From: Chryseobacterium shigense
GTDB lineage: Bacteria; Bacteroidota; Bacteroidia; Flavobacteriales; Weeksellaceae
Direction of reading: 5' to 3'
DNA length: 64,000 nt
NCBI RefSeq assembly: GCF_900156575.1
Contig: NZ_FTNY01000006.1
Location: forward strand, 62,001 to 126,000
How positions within the stretch are numbered: position 1 is the stretch's first letter; every line of letters begins with the position of its first letter. The notes beneath the pieces are model-generated. The model had not been told where the DNA came from, searched no databases, and was given only the letters and a program-made list of their open reading frames with translations. This document shows positions 45,175 to 53,676 of this stretch, piece after piece. Position numbers and translations under genes: made by a program.

Positions 45175-45729
45175 ATGAAAAATAACAAAATATCCCTAGA
45201 AACTCATTTTTGGTCGTCGCAAGATATTGAAGATCCCTTTGAATTATTAGATACTTTTTTTGAATATGCCAACTTAGATTACTATAAAGAAACTTTGGAT
45301 CAGGCTTTATTGTATACGAATAAACTAAAAATTTACAAAATAGAAAACCCTGGACAATCATTTATTTTTTATACGGCACTTCGTTCTTTTGTAAGATGCT
45401 GTAGTCTTTTACAGTTCAAAGACAAAAATTGGAAAATAAAGAAGCCGTCCAGATCTTTATCCTGTCTCTATTAAGGCTCTTTAACCTTTGAAGAATTTCA
45501 GAACCCTTTCATCGTATTTAAAAAAGCATTTACTGAAATAACTCTCGAAAAATTTGAATTTTTCCTTTGCGAGATTGTTCACCTTTCATTATCGCCTTAC
45601 GCAGAGGAGTTTGAATATGATTTAATTACGCCCTACATCCATCTAACCAAAATGTTGGATGCATCTCGGCTTATTCACGAAAGAGGCGTCAAAAAATTAA
45701 AAGATAAAAAATCCGGTTCCGAAGAATAA
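45175..45729 (+). pseudogene. Second copy of the tandem pair, with in-frame stop
   Basis: 184 codons similar to the upstream gene along the full length. An in-frame TAA at 45472-45474 interrupts it; the frame then continues with GSLTFEEFQNPF, matching GFLSDEEFRNPF of the first copy. The aligned residue there is Gln, so a CAA to TAA change is the simplest explanation. The first 99 residues could still be made. Confidence 0.7.
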
Positions 45730-45795
45730 TATATCTTCTGAAGGAATTGAATACCTAATCATCTCTGACCAACTTTATTTATTTAAAAATTTAAT

Positions 45796-46440
45796 ATGAG
45801 AAATAAAGAAACAAGGAAAGAAAGAATCATCAACTCAATGGAGATGGTGGAAACGAGCTTTAAATTATTGTCGGACAAAAGGCAGATAGATGAACTGGAT
45901 AAAGGAATCTATCGGCTGTTAGGTAAATTAGGAAATTCGCAAGTCACTGAACTTTTTGACCGCTATCCCAGATTGATGCAAAAATACAGTAGCAAGGAAT
46001 TGTTTTCGGGAAACATAGAAATTCCTAACATTAATTCAGCCAATCTAAAGATTGCCGGACTACTCACATACCTGCAATTTCTGATTTCAAGCATTTCCGA
46101 CTTTATAGACCAATCAGGGCGTATTATTCCTGCGGATGAAATTAAAAATGATAGATCCTATCAAGCTGAACATTATATCATTAATTCAATCCCTTTAGAT
46201 GACTATATAGAGCATCTTTTTCTTACTGTAGTTTCTGCGACGGGAGAAGAATATTACAGAAAATTTATCGAAAAAACAGGTAATCCTGATTTTACAATTG
46301 ATGAGATCCAGAAACTTGAAAACGATACCGAATTGCAGGAGCATATCGATCTAATGGCTTGGTTTGGCTTAGTCAGGATATTATTAGAATCTCTTTACTT
46401 CTATTTTAATCCCGAAAATCACAACCCAAAAATCAACTAA
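45796..46440 (+). CDS. Unknown helical protein, first gene of a three-gene operon
   Basis: 214 residues, no signal peptide or membrane segment, mostly helical. No family recognised. It ends one base before the ATG of the 537-residue gene (TAATATG), which implies translational coupling and a shared function. Confidence 0.65.
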   Translation: MRNKETRKERIINSMEMVETSFKLLSDKRQIDELDKGIYRLLGKLGNSQVTELFDRYPRLMQKYSSKELFSGNIEIPNINSANLKIAGLLTYLQFLISSISDFIDQSGRIIPADEIKNDRSYQAEHYIINSIPLDDYIEHLFLTVVSATGEEYYRKFIEKTGNPDFTIDEIQKLENDTELQEHIDLMAWFGLVRILLESLYFYFNPENHNPKIN

Positions 46441-46441
46441 T

Positions 46442-48055
46442 ATGAAAACTTCAGAACAATTTTCATTCTCAAAACTCGAAAACGAATTTTTAGAATATTC
46501 TATCAAACAGCTTAACCAAGATTACATTGTCATCCAGATCTTTTATAATAAAAGTATACATTCTCAGGATTCCCATCTAATTATACATTTAGAACACAAG
46601 ACGGATATTGAGAAGCTAAAACAAAAACACTGGATTAAAAATGCCTACGCTGAGCATAAAGTACACATCCATTTATTTTACAATACTCAACTCCATCACA
46701 AGTTTGAATCAGGACATCCCTTTGTCGAATTTTACTGCAAACCATCTGCTTTGATGTATCAAAATGAGCATTATGGAAATCACCTTATGATTGACAGAAA
46801 TTGGAAGAAGTTCAATAAAAAGTTTGAAAATTACAAGGAAAGATTTTATCACGATTGCAATTTATTGCTGTCTCAAACCCGTGAATTTATTAATGCCGGT
46901 TCATTCGTCAGTGTTTTTCTCAGCTATGAAAAGGTGATCAGGTATGACTTGGAATTTCTTGAAAACCTATATACAGGATCTTCTTCTGATTCAAAAAATT
47001 TGCACGAGCGTATTTATTATTTAATACGCTATGCTCCCGAGATTCAAAAATATTTTGTGAAACAAAATGGAAAGGAGTATTATCTGATCAGTTTATTTGA
47101 CAAAGCAAGAAGATCAGCTCGTGAGGATGAACCTATGTATGATAACGAATTCTTTGACGCTGTTGGTATTGTAGAAGAAGGTCTTTCCAGTATGATAGAA
47201 CAACGCTTAGACCAATTAAAAAAACAGATCAAAAAATCACCTCTTGACATTGCGATACCTAATGAAACACCGAATGTTTTGGCGGATCACAATGATAAAA
47301 TTATTGACAAGGCTGTCAAAATCATTATAAAGTTGGAAAATATAGAGGAAATCTATCTGTTCCATAAAGCCATCTATGGAAACAATATTACCTATTATCT
47401 GCTTATAATTGCTCATAACGTGAGTAATGAGAAACTAAGAGAGAAACAATATTATCTTAAAAGTAAAACTGGGAAACAATATGATTTTGTGCTTATCAGC
47501 CACGACCGAAATTGGATTCAGCAACACCTGTACAAGTATCAGAATTTCTTTGTGAACATTATACAGGGCAAAAACAGGATCTATGCTTCAAATCCTTATC
47601 ATCCCAAGCCTCATTGGGAGTTTCCACATCATCCGCATCAAGACTTGGATGATTATTACAAATCAGCAAAAGGCAATGCCTTACAGTTTTTGAGTATGGT
47701 TGGGAATGAAAACGAAAACCATCAGGGAATACCATATATTTTCGCTTTGTTCTTTCTTTCGTTTTGCAGAACCTACATTTTTGTCAGGCTTTGCTATATG
47801 CCCAATTATTTGTCCTTTCAGTCATTGTGGCAACTATGTTTATATGGCAATCCGGATCTGATACGCAATCAACATTTATACGATGGATTCCTGCAAAAAC
47901 TTATTCCCACTTTGGAATACCATAAGATTCTGCGCCATAAGTTTACTTGTCTTGATAAGGAAGTAATAAATCAAATGAAAGTTCTTGTGGAAAAACTGAT
48001 GAATGAGCTTGATGAATTGGTAATCGAAGAAGGATTAATTGATAAAACAGAATAA
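46442..48055 (+). CDS. Large protein with duplicated NTase-like/HEPN-like architecture
   Basis: 537 residues that read as two similar halves. Residues about 25-110 and 300-390 both resemble a reduced nucleotidyltransferase-type fold ending in parallel blocks (GHPFVEFYCKPSALMYQ and YQNFFVNIIQGKNRIYAS). Each is followed by a helical HEPN-like segment (about 120-262 and 403-525, the second with KSAKGNALQFLSMVGNE). A His-rich loop lies at 387-399. Catalytic Asp residues expected of an active NTase are not evident. MNT-HEPN proteins often act as toxins or RNA-directed defence factors; here that is inference. Confidence 0.55.
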   Translation: MKTSEQFSFSKLENEFLEYSIKQLNQDYIVIQIFYNKSIHSQDSHLIIHLEHKTDIEKLKQKHWIKNAYAEHKVHIHLFYNTQLHHKFESGHPFVEFYCKPSALMYQNEHYGNHLMIDRNWKKFNKKFENYKERFYHDCNLLLSQTREFINAGSFVSVFLSYEKVIRYDLEFLENLYTGSSSDSKNLHERIYYLIRYAPEIQKYFVKQNGKEYYLISLFDKARRSAREDEPMYDNEFFDAVGIVEEGLSSMIEQRLDQLKKQIKKSPLDIAIPNETPNVLADHNDKIIDKAVKIIIKLENIEEIYLFHKAIYGNNITYYLLIIAHNVSNEKLREKQYYLKSKTGKQYDFVLISHDRNWIQQHLYKYQNFFVNIIQGKNRIYASNPYHPKPHWEFPHHPHQDLDDYYKSAKGNALQFLSMVGNENENHQGIPYIFALFFLSFCRTYIFVRLCYMPNYLSFQSLWQLCLYGNPDLIRNQHLYDGFLQKLIPTLEYHKILRHKFTCLDKEVINQMKVLVEKLMNELDELVIEEGLIDKTE

Positions 48056-48057
48056 GG

Positions 48058-48288
48058 ATGGAAGAATTGAATGAACCTCTAAGCAAAGCTATCATCCGGT
48101 TTATAGAAGACCACCCACCAAAAACTATGAAAAGAAATCTTTTTTCATTATTTGTAGACTACATTTATACCTTAAAAGGAGGAACTCCAAATGATCTGGA
48201 TAACATTTTGTTTGATTTTAAAGAACTTTTTATTCTTCTTGACAAAATAGAGGATGAAATTGGGAAGCAGGGTGAAGATTATGATTAG
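48058..48288 (+). CDS. Small acidic protein closing the operon
   Basis: 76 residues, acidic C-terminus (LLDKIEDEIGKQGEDYD), no recognised family. It starts two bases after the preceding stop and is followed by a strong terminator 13 bases after its own. It could be an accessory or antidote to the large upstream protein, but nothing in the sequence proves it. Confidence 0.6.
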   Translation: MEELNEPLSKAIIRFIEDHPPKTMKRNLFSLFVDYIYTLKGGTPNDLDNILFDFKELFILLDKIEDEIGKQGEDYD

Positions 48289-48300
48289 CACCTAAAATTC

Positions 48301-48337
48301 AAAAACCCCTACAAACAGAATATTTATAGGGGTTTTT
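48301..48337 (+). terminator. Terminator of the three-gene operon
   Basis: AAAAACCCCTA (48301-48311) pairs with TAGGGGTTTTT (48327-48337), 11 bp with a 15-base loop. The A/T arms would work in both directions, so it may also shield the island from hsdM read-through. Confidence 0.85.
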
Positions 48338-48600
48338 GAAAATATAGAGGACTTATTATGATATTTTTGGTATAATTTTTTTAATTCAAATTGCAAATTG
48401 GATGTATGCTAAAAACATCATAGTTATTATTGAATCTACTTCACTATTAGAATATGGAAAAATCAGCCACCCCAAACCAGCAGATTTTCCCACATTCCAA
48501 CAGAGGACAACAACAAGAGTTTTAAAAACATTAGTTTAAGAATAATTATTCTTTATCAGAATTTTAAAAAATGTATTTATATTTCTATTTTGAAGAAAAT
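48338..48600. other. Intergenic stretch before hsdM stop
   Basis: 263 AT-rich bases between the terminator and the convergent hsdM gene. A 24-codon open stretch from ATG 48454 (MEKSATPNQQIFPHSNRGQQ...) is too short to call. No other structure seen. Confidence 0.4.
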
Positions 48601-50232
48601 TTAAATTTCTTTAATTCCCAATTCTCTCAAAAATTCATTATGTTTTTCAGTGTTTATTTTTATGCTTTCATTAATTGAGGATAATTTTAGATTAACATCT
48701 TTTAAGTCAATTTGAATTTCGTCATCTGATGTGTTTACATATCTCGAAATATTCAGGTTAAAGCCATTTTTTTCGATTTCTTCCATTGAAACCCTGCGAG
48801 AATAACGTTCTCTTTCCTGACGAAATTGATAGGTTTCTACAATGGTTTGGATATGTTGATCGCTTAAATTATTTTGTCGCTTTTCTTTCTCAAAATGTGC
48901 TGCTGCATTGATAAATAAAACATCATCTTGTTTTTTGCATTTTTTCAAAACCAAAATACTAACCGGAATTCCTGTTGAATAGAATAAATTGGATGGTAAA
49001 GCTATAACTGTATCTATATGATTGTCTTTTAGTAATTTGGTGCGTATGCGTTCTTCTGCACCACCACGAAATAGAACACCGTGAGGTAAGATGATTGCCA
49101 TTGTTCCACCATCTTTTAAAAAATGAAAACCGTGTAGTAGAAAAGAAAAATCAGCTGCAGATTTTGGAGCTAATCCATAACTTTTGAAACGAAAATCCTC
49201 TGCCAAAGTATCGTTTGGCTCCCAACGCAAGCTAAAAGGCGGATTGGCTACGATTGCATCAAACTCTACTTTTTTACTTGGATTCAATTCATTCAATATG
49301 TCCCATTGGTTAAGTAAAGTATCTCCGTGGAATATTTCAAATTCGGTGTCTTTCATACCGTGCAGAAGCATATTCATTCTGGCAAGGTTGTAAGTCGTAA
49401 CGTTTTTTTCCTGTCCGTAAATTTTTCCGATATGACCGCCGTTTTTTTCTATTTGGTGGCGAACATTCAATAACAAAGAGCCAGAACCACACGCAAAATC
49501 CAGTACTTTATCTAATTTTTTTTTCTTTCCTGTTGTAGGATCTTGGCTGTCTAACGTAACAATTTCTGAAAGGATTGAAGAAATTTGTTGAGGGGTGTAA
49601 AATTCTCCTGCTTTTTTTCCAGAACCAGCGGCAAATTTCCCAATCAAATATTCATAAGCATCTCCAAGCGTGTCGGAATCTGTAGAAAAATCAGCAATGC
49701 CTTCCGCTATTTTTTTGATGATTTTACAAAGCGCATCATTTCTGTCTTTTGGTGTTTTTCCTAATTTTTCAGAATTTAAGTTGATCTCAGAAAATAATCC
49801 TTTAAATGAGCTTTTAAACGATTCGTCTTCTATATATCGAAAGCCTTTTTGTAGAGTTTGGAGTAAGTCATCGTTCTGAGTACGTGCGAGTTCTGTAATA
49901 TTACTCCACAGAAATTTGGGTTCAATTACGTAATGTACTTTTTTACGCATTTGTTCCTCAAATTCTGCTACATCTTCCTGATTATTGTTGTACCAAGTTT
50001 CCAGTGGTGGTGGAACAGCGAAATCCGGTCTTAGATCTTTGGATTCATTTGGTGGATAATCGGTTCCTAATTCCTTTTTGGCAGCCTGTTCGTAATTAAA
50101 GGATAAGTAGCGTAAGAATAGAAACGAAAGCATATAATCACGGAAATCATCCGCATTCATAGCTCCTCTTAAATCATTGGCAATGTCCCAAAGTGTATCG
50201 CCTAGTTTTTTATGTTGGTCTTTTTGTGTCAT
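48601..50232 (-). CDS. hsdM: Type I restriction-modification methyltransferase subunit
   Basis: 543 residues, N6-adenine methyltransferase. The N-terminal helical domain (about 5-175) is followed by the SAM-binding motif I VLDFACGSGS (243-252) and the catalytic motif NPPF (330-333). Length is normal. Last gene of the restriction operon; its start overlaps the PrrC-like gene stop by four bases. Confidence 0.95.
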   Translation of the reverse strand: MTQKDQHKKLGDTLWDIANDLRGAMNADDFRDYMLSFLFLRYLSFNYEQAAKKELGTDYPPNESKDLRPDFAVPPPLETWYNNNQEDVAEFEEQMRKKVHYVIEPKFLWSNITELARTQNDDLLQTLQKGFRYIEDESFKSSFKGLFSEINLNSEKLGKTPKDRNDALCKIIKKIAEGIADFSTDSDTLGDAYEYLIGKFAAGSGKKAGEFYTPQQISSILSEIVTLDSQDPTTGKKKKLDKVLDFACGSGSLLLNVRHQIEKNGGHIGKIYGQEKNVTTYNLARMNMLLHGMKDTEFEIFHGDTLLNQWDILNELNPSKKVEFDAIVANPPFSLRWEPNDTLAEDFRFKSYGLAPKSAADFSFLLHGFHFLKDGGTMAIILPHGVLFRGGAEERIRTKLLKDNHIDTVIALPSNLFYSTGIPVSILVLKKCKKQDDVLFINAAAHFEKEKRQNNLSDQHIQTIVETYQFRQERERYSRRVSMEEIEKNGFNLNISRYVNTSDDEIQIDLKDVNLKLSSINESIKINTEKHNEFLRELGIKEI

Positions 50233-51374
50233 ACTTTTGTTGTTTCTGTTTGGATTTCATCATTAAATATATTTGGAAAATCAAATTTGTATTTTTCCAG
50301 AAATCCATTTAAAATTCTTTTAAAAAGTGTTTTGTTATCGTCGCCCATTTCAACAGGATCGAATATGGAATATTTTCCGTGGCTGAATAACTGTAGAGCT
50401 CGTTCTAAAAGCACTTCATCTTCTAATCCATCAATGCATTTGTCTATTTTATCGTAGCCGAAGAAGGTTGCTGTTTTTTCCAAAATACTCCTCAAGGAAT
50501 TAAAGTGATAAGTATAAATTTTGTTTGATTCAGCGATTTTCTTTAGTTCACTAAGTGTTGCTATGTGATGAAAGAAAGGTGTATCGTTAGTATCTTGTAA
50601 AACATAACCATTACTTCCTTTATTGTGTAAAAAATAGCGTTTATTCTTAACTTTTCTACCAAACTCATTGTAAAGAACATTAAAAAATAAGCTGTGATGG
50701 GTAGAAACCACTGTTTTTATTTGATTATTTTCACTCGTGAGTAAATTGCATAAATCACAGGCTATGGCAATAGCATTATTATCATCAAGTGAAGATATAG
50801 GATCATCGATATAAATATATTTTACCCAACTGTAAGCAGAATCTTTGTCGATAGCTAACTGACAAATGGCAAGAAAAAAGCACCAAATAAATAAGGTTTC
50901 TTCACCTCTCGATATTTTAATATTTTCTACAGTTTGTTCATTTCCATCAACAATAATACTTCTTGAAAAAGATACTGTGGATGTATCGTAATCAATATCA
51001 AATTTTATATCTACATAATTGTTAAAGAAAGATTCTATTTTGACATCTAAATCCAATTCACGCAATCCGTTAAAAAATGCAGAATCTGGGTTCAGCTTAA
51101 GGGTTCTGATTATATCGTTTTCTAAGTCATTGTTCCAAGAGAATAAATCTTCCGTAAAAGCATTAAAATATAAGGTATCTCTACTTGTAACATTGCCGTC
51201 ATCATCAAAAGTTTTCCCTGCTTGCTTGAACTCCATAGAGAGTCTGGTTTTACCTGTAGCATTATGAGCAAAGAATAATATTAAATCTTTTTCCTTGCGA
51301 TTATCTCCAATTAAATCCTTTCGAAAATGTTGCACTATCTCTGTTAAACTTGCAATATTGGTTATTGTACTCAT
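50229..51374 (-). CDS. PrrC-like anticodon nuclease
   Basis: 381 residues. The N-terminal ABC-type ATPase has a Walker A region FAHNATGKT (35-43), a signature-like SRGEE (155-159), Walker B YIYIDDPISSLD (187-197) and a His at 226-227. The C-terminal part shows Arg295, Glu299 (RSILE) and His332, an R-x3-E with a His 33 residues later. This matches the Arg320/Glu324/His356 catalytic triad of E. coli PrrC (spacing 4 and 32). PrrC is kept silent by the type I restriction complex and cleaves tRNA(Lys) when a phage disables it. The location between hsdS and hsdM fits. Target tRNA is unproven. Confidence 0.82.
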   Translation of the reverse strand: MSTITNIASLTEIVQHFRKDLIGDNRKEKDLILFFAHNATGKTRLSMEFKQAGKTFDDDGNVTSRDTLYFNAFTEDLFSWNNDLENDIIRTLKLNPDSAFFNGLRELDLDVKIESFFNNYVDIKFDIDYDTSTVSFSRSIIVDGNEQTVENIKISRGEETLFIWCFFLAICQLAIDKDSAYSWVKYIYIDDPISSLDDNNAIAIACDLCNLLTSENNQIKTVVSTHHSLFFNVLYNEFGRKVKNKRYFLHNKGSNGYVLQDTNDTPFFHHIATLSELKKIAESNKIYTYHFNSLRSILEKTATFFGYDKIDKCIDGLEDEVLLERALQLFSHGKYSIFDPVEMGDDNKTLFKRILNGFLEKYKFDFPNIFNDEIQTETTKV

Positions 51375-51377
51375 TCC

Positions 51378-52631
51378 TTAATCAATAATTTTTGGAAACA
51401 AACCTTGCATTAATCCTTTTTTATGCTGTTTCAATTGTTGTATTTTCTCTGTTTGGGCAGTTATTAATTCATCTAAAGAAGATAGACAAGACGCTATTCT
51501 TTGTTGTTCTTTGACTGAGGGAACTTGAATTGACAATTCTTTAAAGTATGGTAAGCCAATAGTCTTAATTGTACTTCCAATCGCAATACTTTCAAAAATA
51601 GGTTTTAAAATTTGAAAAATGTAATATAAAAACCAATTTGAAAGTTTAGACTCGTCACAATTCCATACAATAAAATGTTGACTTACTGCCATTTCGGTGT
51701 AAAGAACGGCACTTTTACCGACTCCAGCATCGCGGCTAAGAATTACAGTGCCTGCCGGATGAAGTACAGCAGAGGAATTAGCAATTCCTTCTTTCGATAT
51801 CTGAATTTTAGTGGTGTATATATATCTATTATCAAGTTTATTTGAATCAGCGAGTGATACCCAATTTATCTTCCCATTGTAATAGTTAGATATTTGTTTA
51901 TTGGGAGTATGTCCAGATCCTCTTTTTGCTAAGTTTTCCAACTTTTCCTCTCTCCATTCTCCATCCAGCTTAAACTTCGGAAAACGATATTTTGGAACTT
52001 TTTCTCCCTTTTGCGGAAAAAGATTTTGCATTAAACCTTTTTTATGATCTTTAAGTAAGTTTAATTTTATGATGTGTACGTCAATCAGTTCATCTAAAGA
52101 AGATAGACAGGAAGCGATTTTTTGTTGTTCTGCTTTATTTTCCACAAATGGTAATTGGCAGGTAATTATTTGGCTTGGATAAATATGTTTAACAGTAGTC
52201 CCTGAAACCAATTTGATAATTTCACTCTTAGAATGATTAAGCAGATAACTAAGGAAAACCGAATCAACATTAGTTTTTGGCCTAAGAATGTTCATATCAC
52301 CACCTAAAATAACATTGTCAAGCATTATAGCTGATGCTTTTGCTAAACCATCCGGTGTAACATCTGAACTCGGCATTAAAACGTCTCCTGCTTTACTTCT
52401 AAAAGTACCACTTTTATCGGTTTTTGAATAAACAACTGAAATTACTTCGTTATATTTTGTAAATAATTCGCCATAATGAATACAAGGTTCTGTCCCATTT
52501 TCATTCATATCAGCTTTGGAAAATATTCCTCCTCTGTAAACATCACATACATCCGAAACGGTAGTAATGACATAATTTTCGGAGAATTCAGGAAAACGCA
52601 ATTGGGGAATTAATTTTTTATTCTTCGTCAT
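51378..52631 (-). CDS. hsdS: Type I restriction specificity subunit
   Basis: 417 residues with two target-recognition domains (about 15-165 and 220-370), each followed by a conserved spacer helix. The spacer sequences are near-identical: KIASCLSSLDELI...HKKGLMQNLFP (171-206) and RIASCLSSLDELI...HKKGLMQGLFP (378-413). The encoding DNA (52014-52121 and 51393-51500) is also very similar and could allow domain exchange. It begins in the last codons of the DUF1016 gene. Confidence 0.93.
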   Translation of the reverse strand: MTKNKKLIPQLRFPEFSENYVITTVSDVCDVYRGGIFSKADMNENGTEPCIHYGELFTKYNEVISVVYSKTDKSGTFRSKAGDVLMPSSDVTPDGLAKASAIMLDNVILGGDMNILRPKTNVDSVFLSYLLNHSKSEIIKLVSGTTVKHIYPSQIITCQLPFVENKAEQQKIASCLSSLDELIDVHIIKLNLLKDHKKGLMQNLFPQKGEKVPKYRFPKFKLDGEWREEKLENLAKRGSGHTPNKQISNYYNGKINWVSLADSNKLDNRYIYTTKIQISKEGIANSSAVLHPAGTVILSRDAGVGKSAVLYTEMAVSQHFIVWNCDESKLSNWFLYYIFQILKPIFESIAIGSTIKTIGLPYFKELSIQVPSVKEQQRIASCLSSLDELITAQTEKIQQLKQHKKGLMQGLFPKIID

Positions 52632-53676
52632 TTTCTGCTTCTGTTGCGTTTATTTCGTTAAGTATCAAAGTTTGCAGTTCTTCTTTTGGTAGTAATAATT
52701 GGTATTCCGCTACGCCAATAGGTTTGTTGATGTCTTGTAATGCGATTTCCACATCCAAATGGTCTTTGTCGGCACAAAGAATAATGCCAATTGATTGATT
52801 TTCGTTTTTGCCTTTTTCAAGTTTATCAAGCAAAGAAAGATAAAGGTTCATTTTTCCTACATATTCCGCTTTGAAGCTTCCTATTTTTAGTTCAATAGCC
52901 ACCAACGACTGCAAACCTCTGTGGAAGAAAAGCATATCTACAAAGTATTCTTTGTTGTTGTATTCCAAGCGATATTGGTTTCCGATAAATGAAAAGCCTT
53001 TACCTAGTTCCAATACAAAAGCTCTGATTTTTGTGATTAGTCGGTTTTCTAATTCCAATTCTTTTATAGGTTCTGTTATTCCCAAAAACCCGAGATTATA
53101 AGAGCTTTTAAATACTTCGTTGGCATATTCAGCATTTAGTTCGGGCAATGTGTTATTAAAATTATTGCTATTCGACTGGTTTTCGCTTCTGCTGTAACTC
53201 TCCATCTTAATAGCGTTCAGCAACAAATCTCTCGACCAACCTTTCGTAACGACTTCGTTGGCATAAAATTCTACAGCAGAAAGGGATTGCACTTTCTCTA
53301 ACAATAGTAAATTATGTCGCCACGGCAAAACTGCTACGCTGCGTAGCAGTTTTGTATCTGATTGATAATAACGCTCATAGAAGCGTTTCATATTCCATAA
53401 ATTACGAGGCGAAAGTCCCATATCAGGAAACTCATTTTTGAGGTCAATGGATAATTGTTTTACAACGCCACTTCCGTAACCCTCTTCCAATTGTTTTTCA
53501 AAGAGTAATTTTCCCAAATTCCAATACACTGAATTTGCAGAACTGTTTACCTGTTTTGCAATTATGGTTCGGGCAGTTTTGATTTGGTTAATCGCTTGAA
53601 ATAAAATTTCGCTATAATCCGAATCGTTTATGTTTGTCTGGGGTCTGTTGCTCATTTCATTCTTTTGATTATTCAT
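52618..53676 (-). CDS. DUF1016/YhcG-type PD-(D/E)xK nuclease
   Basis: 352 residues from the ATG at 53676, which overlaps the hsdR stop by eight bases. The N-terminal DUF1016 domain (about 20-160; WNLGKLLFEKQ, GLSPRNLWNMKRFYERY) precedes a PD-(D/E)xK nuclease domain with YFVDMLFFHRGLQSLVAIELK (about 240-262), where Asp and Glu-x-Lys form the site. Such proteins often lie in type I loci; whether this one takes part in restriction or DNA repair is not known. Its end overlaps the start of hsdS. Confidence 0.85.
   Translation of the reverse strand: MNNQKNEMSNRPQTNINDSDYSEILFQAINQIKTARTIIAKQVNSSANSVYWNLGKLLFEKQLEEGYGSGVVKQLSIDLKNEFPDMGLSPRNLWNMKRFYERYYQSDTKLLRSVAVLPWRHNLLLLEKVQSLSAVEFYANEVVTKGWSRDLLLNAIKMESYSRSENQSNSNNFNNTLPELNAEYANEVFKSSYNLGFLGITEPIKELELENRLITKIRAFVLELGKGFSFIGNQYRLEYNNKEYFVDMLFFHRGLQSLVAIELKIGSFKAEYVGKMNLYLSLLDKLEKGKNENQSIGIILCADKDHLDVEIALQDINKPIGVAEYQLLLPKEELQTLILNEINATEAENDEE

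Noticed and set aside
48454-48528. 24-codon ORF between the operon terminator and hsdM
   Set aside because: Too short, no ribosome-binding context and no recognisable family.
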